Shown here: positions 10,449 through 24,110 of the stretch, in pieces
Layout: the number at the start of each line of letters is the position of its first letter
How positions within the stretch are numbered: the stretch's first letter is position 1
Assembly: GCF_963576545.1 (NCBI RefSeq)
Contig: NW_026870469.1
Coordinates: 496,001-560,000 of the forward strand
DNA from: Limanda limanda
Taxonomy: Eukaryota > Chordata > Actinopteri > Pleuronectiformes > Pleuronectidae
DNA: 64,000 bases
Reading direction: 5' to 3'
Notes under the pieces: generated by a model
Told to the model about the DNA's origin: nothing
The model's database searches: none
Seen by the model: only the letters and a program-made list of their open reading frames with translations
Position numbers and translations under genes: made by a program

Positions 10449-13400
10449 CAAGTCTCTCCGACCTTCACAAAAAAAGTTATTCAAGAATATCTCTTTCTCC
10501 TATGTGCTTTCATCCCTAACCCTAACCCTAACCCTTCCGAAAGTCGGAGAAGCTCAAGGATGGTACTGGTCGATGCGCGCAACCCCATTTAGTGGGGGTA
10601 GAGCCTACTTGCAAGTCTCTCCGACCTTCACAAAAAAAGTTATTCAAGAATATCTCCTCAGATTTGGGGGAATTTCGTCGGTCGACCTCTTCCGAAGGTC
10701 GTACAAGCTTGGGGATGGTACCAATCGATCCGCAGGACCCAAATTAGTCCAGATGCAACCACTTTCCAAGTCTCTCCGACCTTCACAAAAAAAGTTATTC
10801 AAGAATATCTCTTTCTCCTATGTGCTTTCATCCCTAACCCTAACCCTAACCCTTCCGAAAGTCGGAGAAGCTCAAGGATGGTACCGATCGATGCGCGCTA
10901 CCACATTTAGTGGGGGTAGAGCCTACTTGCAAGTCTCTCGGACCTTCACAAAAAAAGTTATTCAAGAATATCTCTTTCTCCTATGTGCTTTCATCCCTAA
11001 CCCTAACCCTAACCCTTCCGAAAGTCGGAGAAGCTCAAGGATGGTACCGATCGATGCGCGCTACCCCATTTAGTGGGGGTAGAGCCTACTTGCAAGTCTC
11101 TCCGACCTTCACAAAAAAAGTTATTCAAGAATATCTCCTCAGATTTGGGGGAATTTCGTCGGTCGACCTCTTCCGAAAGTCGTACAAGCTCGGGGATGGT
11201 ACCAATCGATCCGCAGGACCCAAATTAGTCCAGATGCAACCACTTTCCAAGTCTCTCCGACCTTCACAAAAAAAGTTATTCAAGAATATCTCTTTCTCCT
11301 ATGTGCTTTCATCCCTAACCCTAACCCTAACCCTTCCGAAAGTCGGAGAAGCTCAAGGATGGTACCGATCGATGCGCGCTACCCCATTTAGTGGGGGTAG
11401 AGCCTACTTGCAAGTCTCTCCGACCTTCACAAAAAACGTTATTCAAGAATATCTCTTTCTCCTATGTGCTTTCATCCCTAACCCTAACCCTAACCCTTCC
11501 GAAAGTCGGAGAAGCTCAAGGATGGTACCGATCGATGCGCGCTACCCCATTTAGTGGGGGTAGAGCCTACTTGCAAGTCTCTCCGACCTTCACAAAAAAA
11601 GTTATTCAAGAATATCTCCTCAGATTTGGGGGAATTTCGTCGGTCGACCTCTTCCGAAGGTCGTACAAGCTCGGGGATGGTACCAATCGATCCGCAGGAC
11701 CCAAATTAGTCCAGATGCAACCACTTTCCAAGTCTCTCCGACCTTCACAAAAAAAGTTATTCAAGAATATCTCTTTCTCCTATGTGCTTTCATCCCTAAC
11801 CCTAACCCTAACCCTTCCGAAAGTCGGAGAAGCTCAAGGATGGTACCGATCGATGCGCGCTACCCCATTTAGTGGGGGTAGAGCCTACTTGCAAGTCTCT
11901 CCGACCTTCACAAAAAACGTTATTCAAGAATATCTCTTTCTCCTATGTGCTTTCATCCCTAACCCTAACCCTAACCCTTCCGAAAGTCGGAGAAGCTCAA
12001 GGATGGTACCGATCGATGCGCGCTACCCCATTTAGTGGGGGTAGAGCCTACTTGCAAGTCTCTCCGACCTTCACAAAAAAAGTTATTCAAGAATATCTCC
12101 TCAGATTTGGGGGAATTTCGTCGGTCGACCTCTTCCGAAGGTCGTACAAGCTCGGGGATGGTACCAATCGATCCGCAGGACCCAAATTAGTCCAGATGCA
12201 ACCACTTTCCAAGTCTCTCCGACCTTCACAAAAAAAGTTATTCAAGAATATCTCTTTCTCCTATGTGCTTTCATCCCTAACCCTAACCCTAACCCTTCCG
12301 AAAGTCGGAGAAGCTCAAGGATGGTACCGATCGATGCGCGCTACCCCATTTAGTGGGGGTAGAGCCTACTTGCAAGTCTCTCCGACCTTCACAAAAAAAG
12401 TTATTCAAGAATATCTCTTTCTCCTATGTGCTTTCATCCCTAACCCTAACCCTAACCCTTCCGAAAGTCGGAGAAGCTCAAGGATGGTACCGATCGATGC
12501 GCGCTACCCCATTTAGTGGGGGTAGAGCCTACTTGCAAGTCTCTCCGACCTTCACAAAAAAAGTTATTCAAGAATATCTCTTTCTCCTATGTGCTTTCAT
12601 CCCTAACCCTAACCCTAACCCTTCCGAAAGTCGGAGAAGCTCAAGGATGGTACCGATCGATGCGCGCTACCCCATTTAGTGGGGGTAGAGCCTACTTGCA
12701 AGTCTCTCCGACCTTCACAAAAAAAGTTATTCAAGAATATCTCTTTCTCCTATGTGCTTTCATCCCTAACCCTAACCCTAACCCTTCCGAAAGTCGGAGA
12801 AGCTCAAGGATGGTACCGATCGATGCGCGCAACCCCATTTAGTGGGGGTAGAGCCTACTTGCAAGTCTCTCCGACCTTCACAAAAAAAGTTATTCAAGAA
12901 TATCTCCTCAGATTTGGGGGAATTTCGTCGGTCGACCTCTTTCGAAGGTCGTACAAGCTCGGGGATGGTACCAATCGATCCGCAGGACCCAAATTAGTCC
13001 AGATGCAACCACTTTCCAAGTCTCTCCGACCTTCACAAAAAAAGTTATTCAAGAATATCTCTTTCTCCTATGTGCTTTCATCCCTAACCCTAACCCTAAC
13101 CCTTCCGAAAGTCGGAGAAGCTCAAGGATGGTACCGATCGATGCGCGCTACCCCATTTAGTGGGGGTAGAGCCTACTTGCAAGTCTCTCCGACCTTCACA
13201 AAAAAAGTTATTCAAGAATATCTCTTTCTCCTATGTGCTTTCATCCCTAACCCTAACCCTAACCCTTCCGAAAGTCGGAGAAGCTCAAGGATGGTACCGA
13301 TCGATGCGCGCAACCCCATTTAGTGGGGGTAGAGCCTACTTGCAAGTCTCTCCGACCTTCACAAAAAACGTTATTCAAGAATATCTCCTCAGATTTGGGG

Positions 13401-14140
13401 GAATTTCGTCGGTCGACCTCTTCCGAAGGTCGTACAAGCTCGGGGATGGTACCAATCGATCCGCAGGACCCAAATTAGTCCAGATGCAACCACTTTCCAA
13501 GTCTCTCCGACCTTCACAAAAAAAGTTATTCAAGAATATCTCTTTCTCCTATGTGCTTTCATCCCTAACCCTAACCCTAACCCTTCCGAAAGTCGGAGAA
13601 GCTCAAGGATGGTACCGATCGATGCGCGCTCCCCATTTAGTGGGGGTAGAGCCTACTTGCAAGTCTCTCCGACCTTCACAAAAAACGTTATTCAAGAATA
13701 TCTCTTTCTCCTATGTGCTTTCATCCCTAACCCTAACCCTAACCCTTCCGAAAGTCGGAGAAGCTCAAGGATGGTACCGATCGATGTGCACTACCCCATT
13801 TAGTGGGGGTAGAGCCTACTTGCAAGTCTCTCCGACCTTCACAAAAAAAGTTATTCAAGAATATCTCCTCAGATTTGGGGGAATTTCGTCGGTCGACCTC
13901 TTCCGAAGGTCGTACAAGCTCGGGGATGGTACCAATCGATCCGCAGGACCCAAATTAGTCCAGATGCAACCACTTTCCAAGTCTCTCCGACCTTCACAAA
14001 AAAAGTTATTCAAGAATATCTCTTTCTCCTATGTGCTTTCATCCCTAACCCTAACCCTAACCCTTCCGAAAGTCGGAGAAGCTCAAGGATGGTACCGATC
14101 GATGCGCGCTACCCCATTTAGTGGGGGTAGAGCCTACTTG
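10449..14140 (+). repeat. Domain I superblock, copy 2 (3,692 bp)
   Basis: Same marker order as copy 1, including AAGCTTGGGG, ACCACATTTA, CTCTCGGACC, CCGAAAGTCG and GATGTGCAC. It is longer than copy 1 by 486 bp, fully explained by one extra 481 bp B-A-A unit (around 11,574-12,054), the 6 bp that copy 1 lost, and a 1 bp deletion after 13,630. This is a clear example of length change by one whole higher-order unit. Confidence 0.8.
13498..13659 (+). repeat. A monomer with 1 bp deletion (162 bp)
   Basis: After 13,630 the usual GCGCTACCCC reads GCGCTCCCC, losing one A in the stem of the A-type inverted repeat. The change shifts the + strand frame and creates a spurious 374-codon open frame (13,160-14,284). 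Confidence 0.9.
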
Positions 14141-15428
14141 CAAGTCTCTCCGACCTTCACAAAAAACGTTATTCAAGAATATCTCTTTCTCCTATGTGCT
14201 TTCATCCCTAACCCTAACCCTAACCCTTCCGAAAGTCGGAGAAGCTCAAGGATGGTACCGATCGATGCGCGCTACCCCATTTAGTGGGGGTAGAGCCTAC
14301 TTGCAAGTCTCTCCGACCTTCACAAAAAAAGTTATTCAAGAATATCTCTTTCTCCTATGTGCTTTCATCCCTAACCCTAACCCTAACCCTTCCGAAAGTC
14401 GGAGAAGCTCAAGGATGGTACCGATCGATGCGCGCTACCCCATTTAGTGGGGGTAAAGCCTACTTGCAAGTCTCTCCGACCTTCACAAAAAAAGTTATTC
14501 AAGAATATCTCTTTCTCCTATGTGCTTTCATCCCTAACCCTAACCCTAACCCTTCCGAAAGTCGGAGAAGCTCAAGGATGGTACCGATCGATGCGCGCAA
14601 CCCCATTTAGTGGGGGTAGAGCCTACTTGCAAGTCTCTCCGACCTTCACAAAAAATGTTATTCAAGAATATCTCCTCAGATTTGGGGGAATTTCGTCGGT
14701 CGACCTCTTCCGAAGGTCGTACAAGCTCGGGGATGGTACCAATCGATCCGCAGGACCCAAATTAGTCCAGATGCAACCACTTTCCAAGTCTCTCCGACCT
14801 TCACAAAAAAAGTTATTCAAGAATATCTCTTTCTCCTATGTGCTTTCATCCCTAACCCTAACCCTAACCCTTCCGAAAGTCGGAGAAGCTCAAGGATGGT
14901 ACCGATCGATGCGCGCTACCCCATTTAGTGGGGGTAGAGCCTACTTGCAAGTCTCTCCGACCTTCACAAAAAAAGTTATTCAAGAATATCTCTTTCTCCT
15001 ATGTGCTTTCATCCCTAACCCTAACCCTAACCCTTCCGAAAGTCGGAGAAGCTCAAGGATGGTACCGATCGATGCGCGCAACCCCATTTAGTGGGGGTAG
15101 AGCCTACTTGCAAGTCTCTCCGACCTTCACAAAAAAAGTTATTCAAGAATATCTCCTCAGATTTGGGGGAATTTCGTCGGTCGACCTCTTTCGAAGGTCG
15201 TACAAGCTCGGGGATGGTACCAATCGATCTGCAGGACCCAAATTAGTCCAGATGCAACCACTTTCCAAGTCTCTCCGACCTTCACAAAAAAAGTTATTCA
15301 AGAATATCTCTTTCTCCTATGTGCTTTCATCCCTAACCCTAACCCTAACCCTTCCGAAAGTCGGAGAAGCTCAAGGATGGTACCGATCGATGCGCGCTAC
15401 CCCATTTAGTGGGGGTAGAGCCTACTTG
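14141..15428 (+). repeat. 1,288 bp block (A-A-A-BA-A-BA), copy with related blocks near 4,673 and 19,122
   Basis: The interval order 163-163-163-318-163-318 with GGGTAAAGCC in one A and AAAAAATGTT in the next B is found here, at 19,122-20,409, and at 4,673-5,954; the last is 1,282 bp because of a 6 bp telomeric-tract loss. The copies here and at 19,122 lie 4,981 bp apart, as do the markers upstream of them, so superblock copies 2 and 3 were probably copied together with this flanking block. Confidence 0.7.
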
Positions 15429-15909
15429 CAAGTCTCTCCGACCTTCACAAAAAAAGTTATTCAAGAATATCTCTTTCTCCTATGTGCTTTCATCCCTAAC
15501 CCTAACCCTAACCCTTCCGAAAGTCGGAGAAGCTCAAGGATGGTACCGATCGATGCGCGCAACCCCATTTAGTGGGGGTAGAGCCTACTTGCAAGTCTCT
15601 CCGACCTTCACAAAAAAAGTTATTCAAGAATATCTCCTCAGATTTGGGGGAATTTCGTCGGTCGACCTCTTTCGAAGGTCGTACAAGCTCGGGGATGGTA
15701 CCAATCGATCCGCAGGACCCAAATTAGTCCAGATGCAACCACTTTCCAAGTCTCTCCGACCTTCACAAAAAAAGTTATTCAAGAATATCTCTTTCTCCTA
15801 TGTGCTTTCATCCCTAACCCTAACCCTAACCCTTCCGAAAGTCGGAGAAGCTCAAGGATGGTACCGATCGATGCGCGCTACCCCATTTAGTGGGGGTAGA
15901 GCCTACTTG

Positions 15910-18900
15910 CAAGTCTCTCCGACCTTCACAAAAAAAGTTATTCAAGAATATCTCTTTCTCCTATGTGCTTTCATCCCTAACCCTAACCCTAACCCTTCCG
16001 AAAGTCGGAGAAGCTCAAGGATGGTACTGGTCGATGCGCGCAACCCCATTTAGTGGGGGTAGAGCCTACTTGCAAGTCTCTCCGACCTTCACAAAAAAAG
16101 TTATTCAAGAATATCTCCTCAGATTTGGGGGAATTTCGTCGGTCGACCTCTTCCGAAGGTCGTACAAGCTTGGGGATGGTACCAATCGATCCGCAGGACC
16201 CAAATTAGTCCAGATGCAACCACTTTCCAAGTCTCTCCGACCTTCACAAAAAAAGTTATTCAAGAATATCTCTTTCTCCTATGTGCTTTCATCCCTAACC
16301 CTAACCCTAACCCTTCCGAAAGTCGGAGAAGCTCAAGGATGGTACCGATCGATGCGCGCTACCACATTTAGTGGGGGTAGAGCCTACTTGCAAGTCTCTC
16401 GGACCTTCACAAAAAAAGTTATTCAAGAATATCTCTTTCTCCTATGTGCTTTCATCCCTAACCCTAACCCTAACCCTTCCGAAAGTCGGAGAAGCTCAAG
16501 GATGGTACCGATCGATGCGCGCTACCCCATTTAGTGGGGGTAGAACCTACTTGCAAGTCTCTCCGACCTTCACAAAAAAAGTTATTCAAGAATATCTCCT
16601 CAGATTTGGGGGAATTTCGTCGGTCGACCTCTTCCGAAAGTCGTACAAGCTCGGGGATGGTACCAATCGATCCGCAGGACCCAAATTAGTCCAGATGCAA
16701 CCACTTTCCAAGTCTCTCCGACCTTCACAAAAAAAGTTATTCAAGAATATCTCTTTCTCCTATGTGCTTTCATCCCTAACCCTAACCCTAACCCTTCCGA
16801 AAGTCGGAGAAGCTCAAGGATGGTACCGATCGATGCGCGCTACCCCATTTAGTGGGGGTAGAGCCTACTTGCAAGTCTCTCCGACCTTCACAAAAAACGT
16901 TATTCAAGAATATCTCTTTCTCCTATGTGCTTTCATCCCTAACCCTAACCCTAACCCTTCCGAAAGTCGGAGAAGCTCAAGGATGGTACCGATCGATGCG
17001 CGCTACCCCATTTAGTGGGGGTAGAGCCTACTTGCAAGTCTCTCCGACCTTCACAAAAAAAGTTATTCAAGAATATCTCCTCAGATTTGGGGGAATTTCG
17101 TCGGTCGACCTCTTCCGAAGGTCGTACAAGCTCGGGGATGGTACCAATCGATCCGCAGGACCCAAATTAGTCCAGATGCAACCACTTTCCAAGTCTCTCC
17201 GACCTTCACAAAAAAAGTTATTCAAGAATATCTCTTTCTCCTATGTGCTTTCATCCCTAACCCTAACCCTAACCCTTCCGAAAGTCGGAGAAGCTCAAGG
17301 ATGGTACCGATCGATGCGCGCTACCCCATTTAGTGGGGGTAGAGCCTACTTGCAAGTCTCTCCGACCTTCACAAAAAAAGTTATTCAAGAATATCTCTTT
17401 CTCCTATGTGCTTTCATCCCTAACCCTAACCCTAACCCTTCCGAAAGTCGGAGAAGCTCAAGGATGGTACCGATCGATGCGCGCTACCCCATTTAGTGGG
17501 GGTAGAGCCTACTTGCAAGTCTCTCCGACCTTCACAAAAAAAGTTATTCAAGAATATCTCTTTCTCCTATGTGCTTTCATCCCTAACCCTAACCCTAACC
17601 CTTCCGAAAGTCGGAGAAGCTCAAGGATGGTACCGATCGATGCGCGCTACCCCATTTAGTGGGGGTAGAGCCTACTTGCAAGTCTCTCCGACCTTCACAA
17701 AAAAAGTTATTCAAGAATATCTCTTTCTCCTATGTGCTTTCATCCCTAACCCTAACCCTAACCCTTCCGAAAGTCGGAGAAGCTCAAGGATGGTACCGAT
17801 CGATGCGCGCAACCCCATTTAGTGGGGGTAGAGCCTACTTGCAAGTCTCTCCGACCTTCACAAAAAAAGTTATTCAAGAATATCTCCTCAGATTTGGGGG
17901 AATTTCGTCGGTCGACCTCTTTCGAAGGTCGTACAAGCTCGGGGATGGTACCAATCGATCCGCAGGACCCAAATTAGTCCAGATGCAACCACTTTCCAAG
18001 TCTCTCCGACCTTCACAAAAAAAGTTATTCAAGAATATCTCTTTCTCCTATGTGCTTTCATCCCTAACCCTAACCCTAACCCTTCCGAAAGTCGGAGAAG
18101 CTCAAGGATGGTACCGATCGATGCGCGCTACCCCATTTAGTGGGGGTAAAGCCTACTTGCAAGTCTCTCCGACCTTCACAAAAAAAGTTATTCAAGAATA
18201 TCTCTTTCTCCTATGTGCTTTCATCCCTAACCCTAACCCTAACCCTTCCGAAAGTCGGAGAAGCTCAAGGATGGTACCGATCGATGCGCGCAACCCCATT
18301 TAGTGGGGGTAGAGCCTACTTGCAAGTCTCTCCGACCTTCACAAAAAACGTTATTCAAGAATATCTCCTCAGATTTGGGGGAATTTCGTCGGTCGACCTC
18401 TTCCGAAGGTCGTACAAGCTCGGGGATGGTACCAATCGATCCGCAGGACCCAAATTAGTCCAGATGCAACCACTTTCCAAGTCTCTCCGACCTTCACAAA
18501 AAAAGTTATTCAAGAATATCTCTTTCTCCTATGTGCTTTCATCCCTAACCCTAACCCTAACCCTTCCGAAAGTCGGAGAAGCTCAAGGATGGTACCGATC
18601 GATGCGCGCTACCCCATTTAGTGGGGGTAGAGCCTACTTGCAAGTCTCTCCGACCTTCACAAAAAACGTTATTCAAGAATATCTCTTTCTCCTATGTGCT
18701 TTCATCCCTAACCCTAACCCTAACCCTTCCGAAAGTCGGAGAAGCTCAAGGATGGTACCGATCGATGTGCGCTACCCCATTTAGTGGGGGTAGAGCCTAC
18801 TTGCAAGTCTCTCCGACCTTCACAAAAAAAGTTATTCAAGAATATCTCCTCAGATTTGGGGGAATTTCGTCGGTCGACCTCTTCCGAAGGTCGTACAAGC

Positions 18901-19121
18901 TCGGGGATGGTACCAATCGATCCGCAGGACCCAAATTAGTCCAGATGCAACCACTTTCCAAGTCTCTCCGACCTTCACAAAAAAAGTTATTCAAGAATAT
19001 CTCTTTCTCCTATGTGCTTTCATCCCTAACCCTAACCCTAACCCTTCCGAAAGTCGGAGAAGCTCAAGGATGGTACCGATCGATGCGCGCTACCCCATTT
19101 AGTGGGGGTAGAGCCTACTTG
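15910..19121 (+). repeat. Domain I superblock, copy 3 (3,212 bp)
   Basis: Same monomer order as copy 1, with all telomeric tracts full length. It has GATGTGCGC where copies 1 and 2 have GATGTGCAC, AGAACC at about 16,543 in place of AGAGCC, and GGGTAAAGCC near 18,140. It is followed by the 1,288 bp block that also follows copy 2. Confidence 0.8.
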
Positions 19122-21216
19122 CAAGTCTCTCCGACCTTCACAAAAAAAGTTATTCAAGAATATCTCTTTCTCCTATGTGCTTTCATCCCTAACCCTAACC
19201 CTAACCCTTCCGAAAGTCGGAGAAGCTCAAGGATGGTACCGATCGATGCGCGCTACCCCATTTAGTGGGGGTAGAGCCTACTTGCAAGTCTCTCCGACCT
19301 TCACAAAAAAAGTTATTCAAGAATATCTCTTTCTCCTATGTGCTTTCATCCCTAACCCTAACCCTAACCCTTCCGAAAGTCGGAGAAGCTCAAGGATGGT
19401 ACCGATCGATGCGCGCTACCCCATTTAGTGGGGGTAAAGCCTACTTGCAAGTCTCTCCGACCTTCACAAAAAAAGTTATTCAAGAATATCTCTTTCTCCT
19501 ATGTGCTTTCATCCCTAACCCTAACCCTAACCCTTCCGAAAGTCGGAGAAGCTCAAGGATGGTACCGATCGATGCGCGCAACCCCATTTAGTGGGGGTAG
19601 AGCCTACTTGCAAGTCTCTCCGACCTTCACAAAAAATGTTATTCAAGAATATCTCCTCAGATTTGGGGGAATTTCGTCGGTCGACCTCTTCCGAAGGTCG
19701 TACAAGCTCGGGGATGGTACCAATCGATCCGCAGGACCCAAATTAGTCCAGATGCAACCACTTTCCAAGTCTCTCCGACCTTCACAAAAAAAGTTATTCA
19801 AGAATATCTCTTTCTCCTATGTGCTTTCATCCCTAACCCTAACCCTAACCCTTCCGAAAGTCGGAGAAGCTCAAGGATGGTACCGATCGATGCGCGCTAC
19901 CCCATTTAGTGGGGGTAGAGCCTACTTGCAAGTCTCTCCGACCTTCACAAAAAAAGTTATTCAAGAATATCTCTTTCTCCTATGTGCTTTCATCCCTAAC
20001 CCTAACCCTAACCCTTCCGAAAGTCGGAGAAGCTCAAGGATGGTACCGATCGATGCGCGCAACCCCATTTAGTGGGGGTAGAGCCTACTTGCAAGTCTCT
20101 CCGACCTTCACAAAAAAAGTTATTCAAGAATATCTCCTCAGATTTGGGGGAATTTCGTCGGTCGACCTCTTTCGAAGGTCGTACAAGCTCGGGGATGGTA
20201 CCAATCGATCCGCAGGACCCAAATTAGTCCAGATGCAACCACTTTCCAAGTCTCTCCGACCTTCACAAAAAAAGTTATTCAAGAATATCTCTTTCTCCTA
20301 TGTGCTTTCATCCCTAACCCTAACCCTAACCCTTCCGAAAGTCGGAGAAGCTCAAGGATGGTACCGATCGATGCGCGCTACCCCATTTAGTGGGGGTAGA
20401 GCCTACTTGCAAGTCTCTCCGACCTTCACAAAAAAAGTTATTCAAGAATATCTCTTTCTCCTATGTGCTTTCATCCCTAACCCTAACCCTAACCCTTCCG
20501 AAAGTCGGAGAAGCTCAAGGATGGTACCGATCGATGCGCGCTACCCCATTTAGTGGGGGTAGAGCCTACTTGCAAGTCTCTCCGACCTTCACAAAAAAAG
20601 TTATTCAAGAATATCTCTTTCTCCTATGTGCTTTCATCCCTAACCCTAACCCTAACCCTTCCGAAAGTCGGAGAAGCTCAAGGATGGTACTGGTCGATGC
20701 GCGCAACCCCATTTAGTGGGGGTAGAGCCTACTTGCAAGTCTCTCCGACCTTCACAAAAAAAGTTATTCAAGAATATCTCCTCAGATTTGGGGGAATTTC
20801 GTCGGTCGACCTCTTCCGAAGGTCGTACAAGCTCGGGGATGGTACCAATCGATCCGCAGAACCCAAATTAGTCCAGATGCAACCACTTTCCAAGTCTCTC
20901 CGACCTTCACAAAAAAAGTTATTCAAGAATATCTCTTTCTCCTATGTGCTTTCATCCCTAACCCTAACCCTAACCCTTCCGAAAGTCGGAGAAGCTCAAG
21001 GATGGTACCGATCGATGCGCGCTACCCCATTTAGTGGGGGTAGAGCCTACTTGCAAGTCTCTCCGACCTTCACAAAAAAAGTTATTCAAGAATATCTCTT
21101 TCTCCTATGTGCTTTCATCCCTAACCCTAACCCTAACCCTTCCGAAAGTCGGAGAAGCTCAAGGATGGTACCGATCGATGCGCGCTACCCCATTTAGTGG
21201 GGGTAGAGCCTACTTG

Positions 21217-24110
21217 CAAGTCTCTCCGACCTTCACAAAAAAAGTTATTCAAGAATATCTCTTTCTCCTATGTGCTTTCATCCCTAACCCTAACCCTAAC
21301 CCTTCCGAAAGTCGGAGAAGCTCAAGGATGGTACTGGTCGATGCGCGCAACCCCATTTAGTGGGGGTAGAGCCTACTTGCAAGTCTCTCCGACCTTCACA
21401 AAAAAAGTTATTCAAGAATATCTCCTCAGATTTGGGGGAATTTCGTCGGTCGACCTCTTCCGAAGGTCGTACAAGCTCGGGGATGGTACCAATCGATCCG
21501 CAGGACCCAAATTAGTCCAGATGCAACCACTTTCCAAGTCTCTCCGACCTTCACAAAAAAAGTTATTCAAGAATATCTCTTTCTCCTATGTGCTTTCATC
21601 CCTAACCCTAACCCTAACCCTTCCGAAAGTCGGAGAAGCTCAAGGATGGTACCGATCGATGCGCGCTACCACATTTAGTGGGGGTAGAGCCTACTTGCAA
21701 GTCTCTCGGACCTTCACAAAAAAAGTTATTCAAGAATATCTCTTTCTCCTATGTGCTTTCATCCCTAACCCTAACCCTAACCCTTCCGAAAGTCGGAGAA
21801 GCTCAAGGATGGTACCGATCGATGCGCGCTACCCCATTTAGTGGGGGTAGAGCCTACTTGCAAGTCTCTCCGACCTTCACAAAAAAAGTTATTCAAGAAT
21901 ATCTCCTCAGATTTGGGGGAATTTCGTCGGTCGACCTCTTCCGAAAGTCGTACAAGCTCGGGGATGGTACCAATCGATCCGCAGGACCCAAATTAGTCCA
22001 GATGCAACCACTTTCCAAGTCTCTCCGACCTTCACAAAAAAAGTTATTCAAGAATATCTCTTTCTCCTATGTGCTTTCATCCCTAACCCTAACCCTAACC
22101 CTTCCGAAAGTCGGAGAAGCTCAAGGATGGTACCGATCGATGCGCGCTACCCCATTTAGTGGGGGTAGAGCCTACTTGCAAGTCTCTCCGACCTTCACAA
22201 AAAACGTTATTCAAGAATATCTCTTTCTCCTATGTGCTTTCATCCCTAACCCTAACCCTAACCCTTCCGAAAGTCGGAGAAGCTTAAGGATGGTACCGAT
22301 CGATGCGCGCTACCCCATTTAGTGGGGGTAGAGCCTACTTGCAAGTCTCTCCGACCTTCACAAAAAACGTTATTCAAGAATATCTCCTCAGATTTGGGGG
22401 AATTTCGTCGGTCGACCTCTTCCGAAGGTCGTACAAGCTCGGGGATGGTACCAATCGATCCGCAGGACCCAAATTAGTCCAGATGCAACCACTTTCCAAG
22501 TCTCTCCGACCTTCACAAAAAAAGTTATTCAAGAATATCTCTTTCTCCTATGTGCTTTCATCCCTAACCCTAACCCTAACCCTTCCGAAAGTCGGAGAAG
22601 CTCAAGGATGGTACCGATCGATGCGCGCTACCCCATTTAGTGGGGGTAGAGCCTACTTGCAAGTCTCTCCGACCTTCACAAAAAAAGTTATTCAAGAATA
22701 TCTCTTTCTCCTATGTGCTTTCATCCCTAACCCTAACCCTAACCCTTCCGAAAGTCGGAGAAGCTCAAGGATGGTACCGATCGATGCGCGCTACCCCATT
22801 TAGTGGGGGTAGAGCCTACTTGCAAGTCTCTCCGACCTTCACAAAAAAAGTTATTCAAGAATATCTCTTTCTCCTATGTGCTTTCATCCCTAACCCTAAC
22901 CCTAACCCTTACGAAAGTCGGAGAAGCTCAAGGATGGTACCGATCGATGCGCGCTACCCCATTTAGTGGGGGTAGAGCCTACTTGCAAGTCTCTCCGACC
23001 TTCACAAAAAAAGTTATTCAAGAATATCTCTTTCTCCTATGTGCTTTCATCCCTAACCCTAACCCTAACCCTTCCGAAAGTCGGAGAAGCTCAAGGATGG
23101 TACCGATCGATGCGCGCAACCCCATTTAGTGGGGGTAGAGCCTACTTGCAAGTCTCTCCGACCTTCACAAAAAAAGTTATTCAAGAATATCTCCTCAGAT
23201 TTGGGGGAATTTCGTCGGTCGACCTCTTTCGAAGGTCGTACAAGCTCGGGGATGGTACCAATCGATCCGCAGGACCCAAATTAGTCCAGATGCAACCACT
23301 TTCCAAGTCTCTCCGACCTTCACAAAAAAAGTTATTCAAGAATATCTCTTTCTCCTATGTGCTTTCATCCCTAACCCTAACCCTAACCCTTCCGAAAGTC
23401 GGAGAAGCTCAAGGATGGTACCGATCGATGCGCGCTACCCCATTTAGTGGGGGTAGAGCCTACTTGCAAGTCTCTCCGACCTTCACAAAAAAAGTTATTC
23501 AAGAATATCTCTTTCTCCTATGTGCTTTCATCCCTAACCCTAACCCTAACCCTTCCGAAAGTCGGAGAAGCTCAAGGATGGTACCGATCGATGCGCGCAA
23601 CCCCATTTAGTGGGGGTAGAGCCTACTTGCAAGTCTCTCCGACCTTCACAAAAAAAGTTATTCAAGAATATCTCCTCAGATTTGGGGGAATTTCGTTGGT
23701 CGACCTCTTCCGAAGGTCGTACAAGCTCGGGGATGGTACCAATCGATCCGCAGGACCCAAATTAGTCCAGATGCAACCACTTTCCAAGTCTCTCCGACCT
23801 TCACAAAAAAAGTTATTCAAGAATATCTCTTTCTCCTATGTGCTTTCATCCCTAACCCTAACCCTAACCCTTCCGAAAGTCGGAGAAGCTCAAAGATGGT
23901 ACCGATCGATGCGCGTTACCCCATTTAGTGGGGGTAGAGCCTACTTGCAAGTCTCTCCGACCTTCACAAAAAAAGTTATTCAAGAATATCTCTTTCTCCT
24001 ATGTGCTTTCATCCCTAACCCTAACCCTAACCCTTCCAAAAGTCGGAGAAGCTCAAGGATGGTACCGATCGATGCGCGCAACCCCATTTAGTGGGGGTAG
24101 AGCCTACTTG
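21217..24110 (+). repeat. Domain I superblock, diverged copy 4 (2,894 bp)
   Basis: Begins at a GGTACTGGTC A monomer and keeps the same A/B order as copy 3 for 2,894 bp, with ACCACATTTA, CTCTCGGACC and CCGAAAGTCG in place. The second half has different alleles: AGCTTAAGG near 22,283, TTACGAAAG at 22,911, GTTGGTCGACC near 23,698, and no AAAAAACGTT B monomer at about 23,660. It looks like a recombinant between superblock types. Confidence 0.65.

Noticed and set aside
13160..14284. A 374-codon open frame longer than its neighbours
   Set aside because: It results from a 1 bp deletion after 13,630 that joins two repeat frames; no independent support for a protein.
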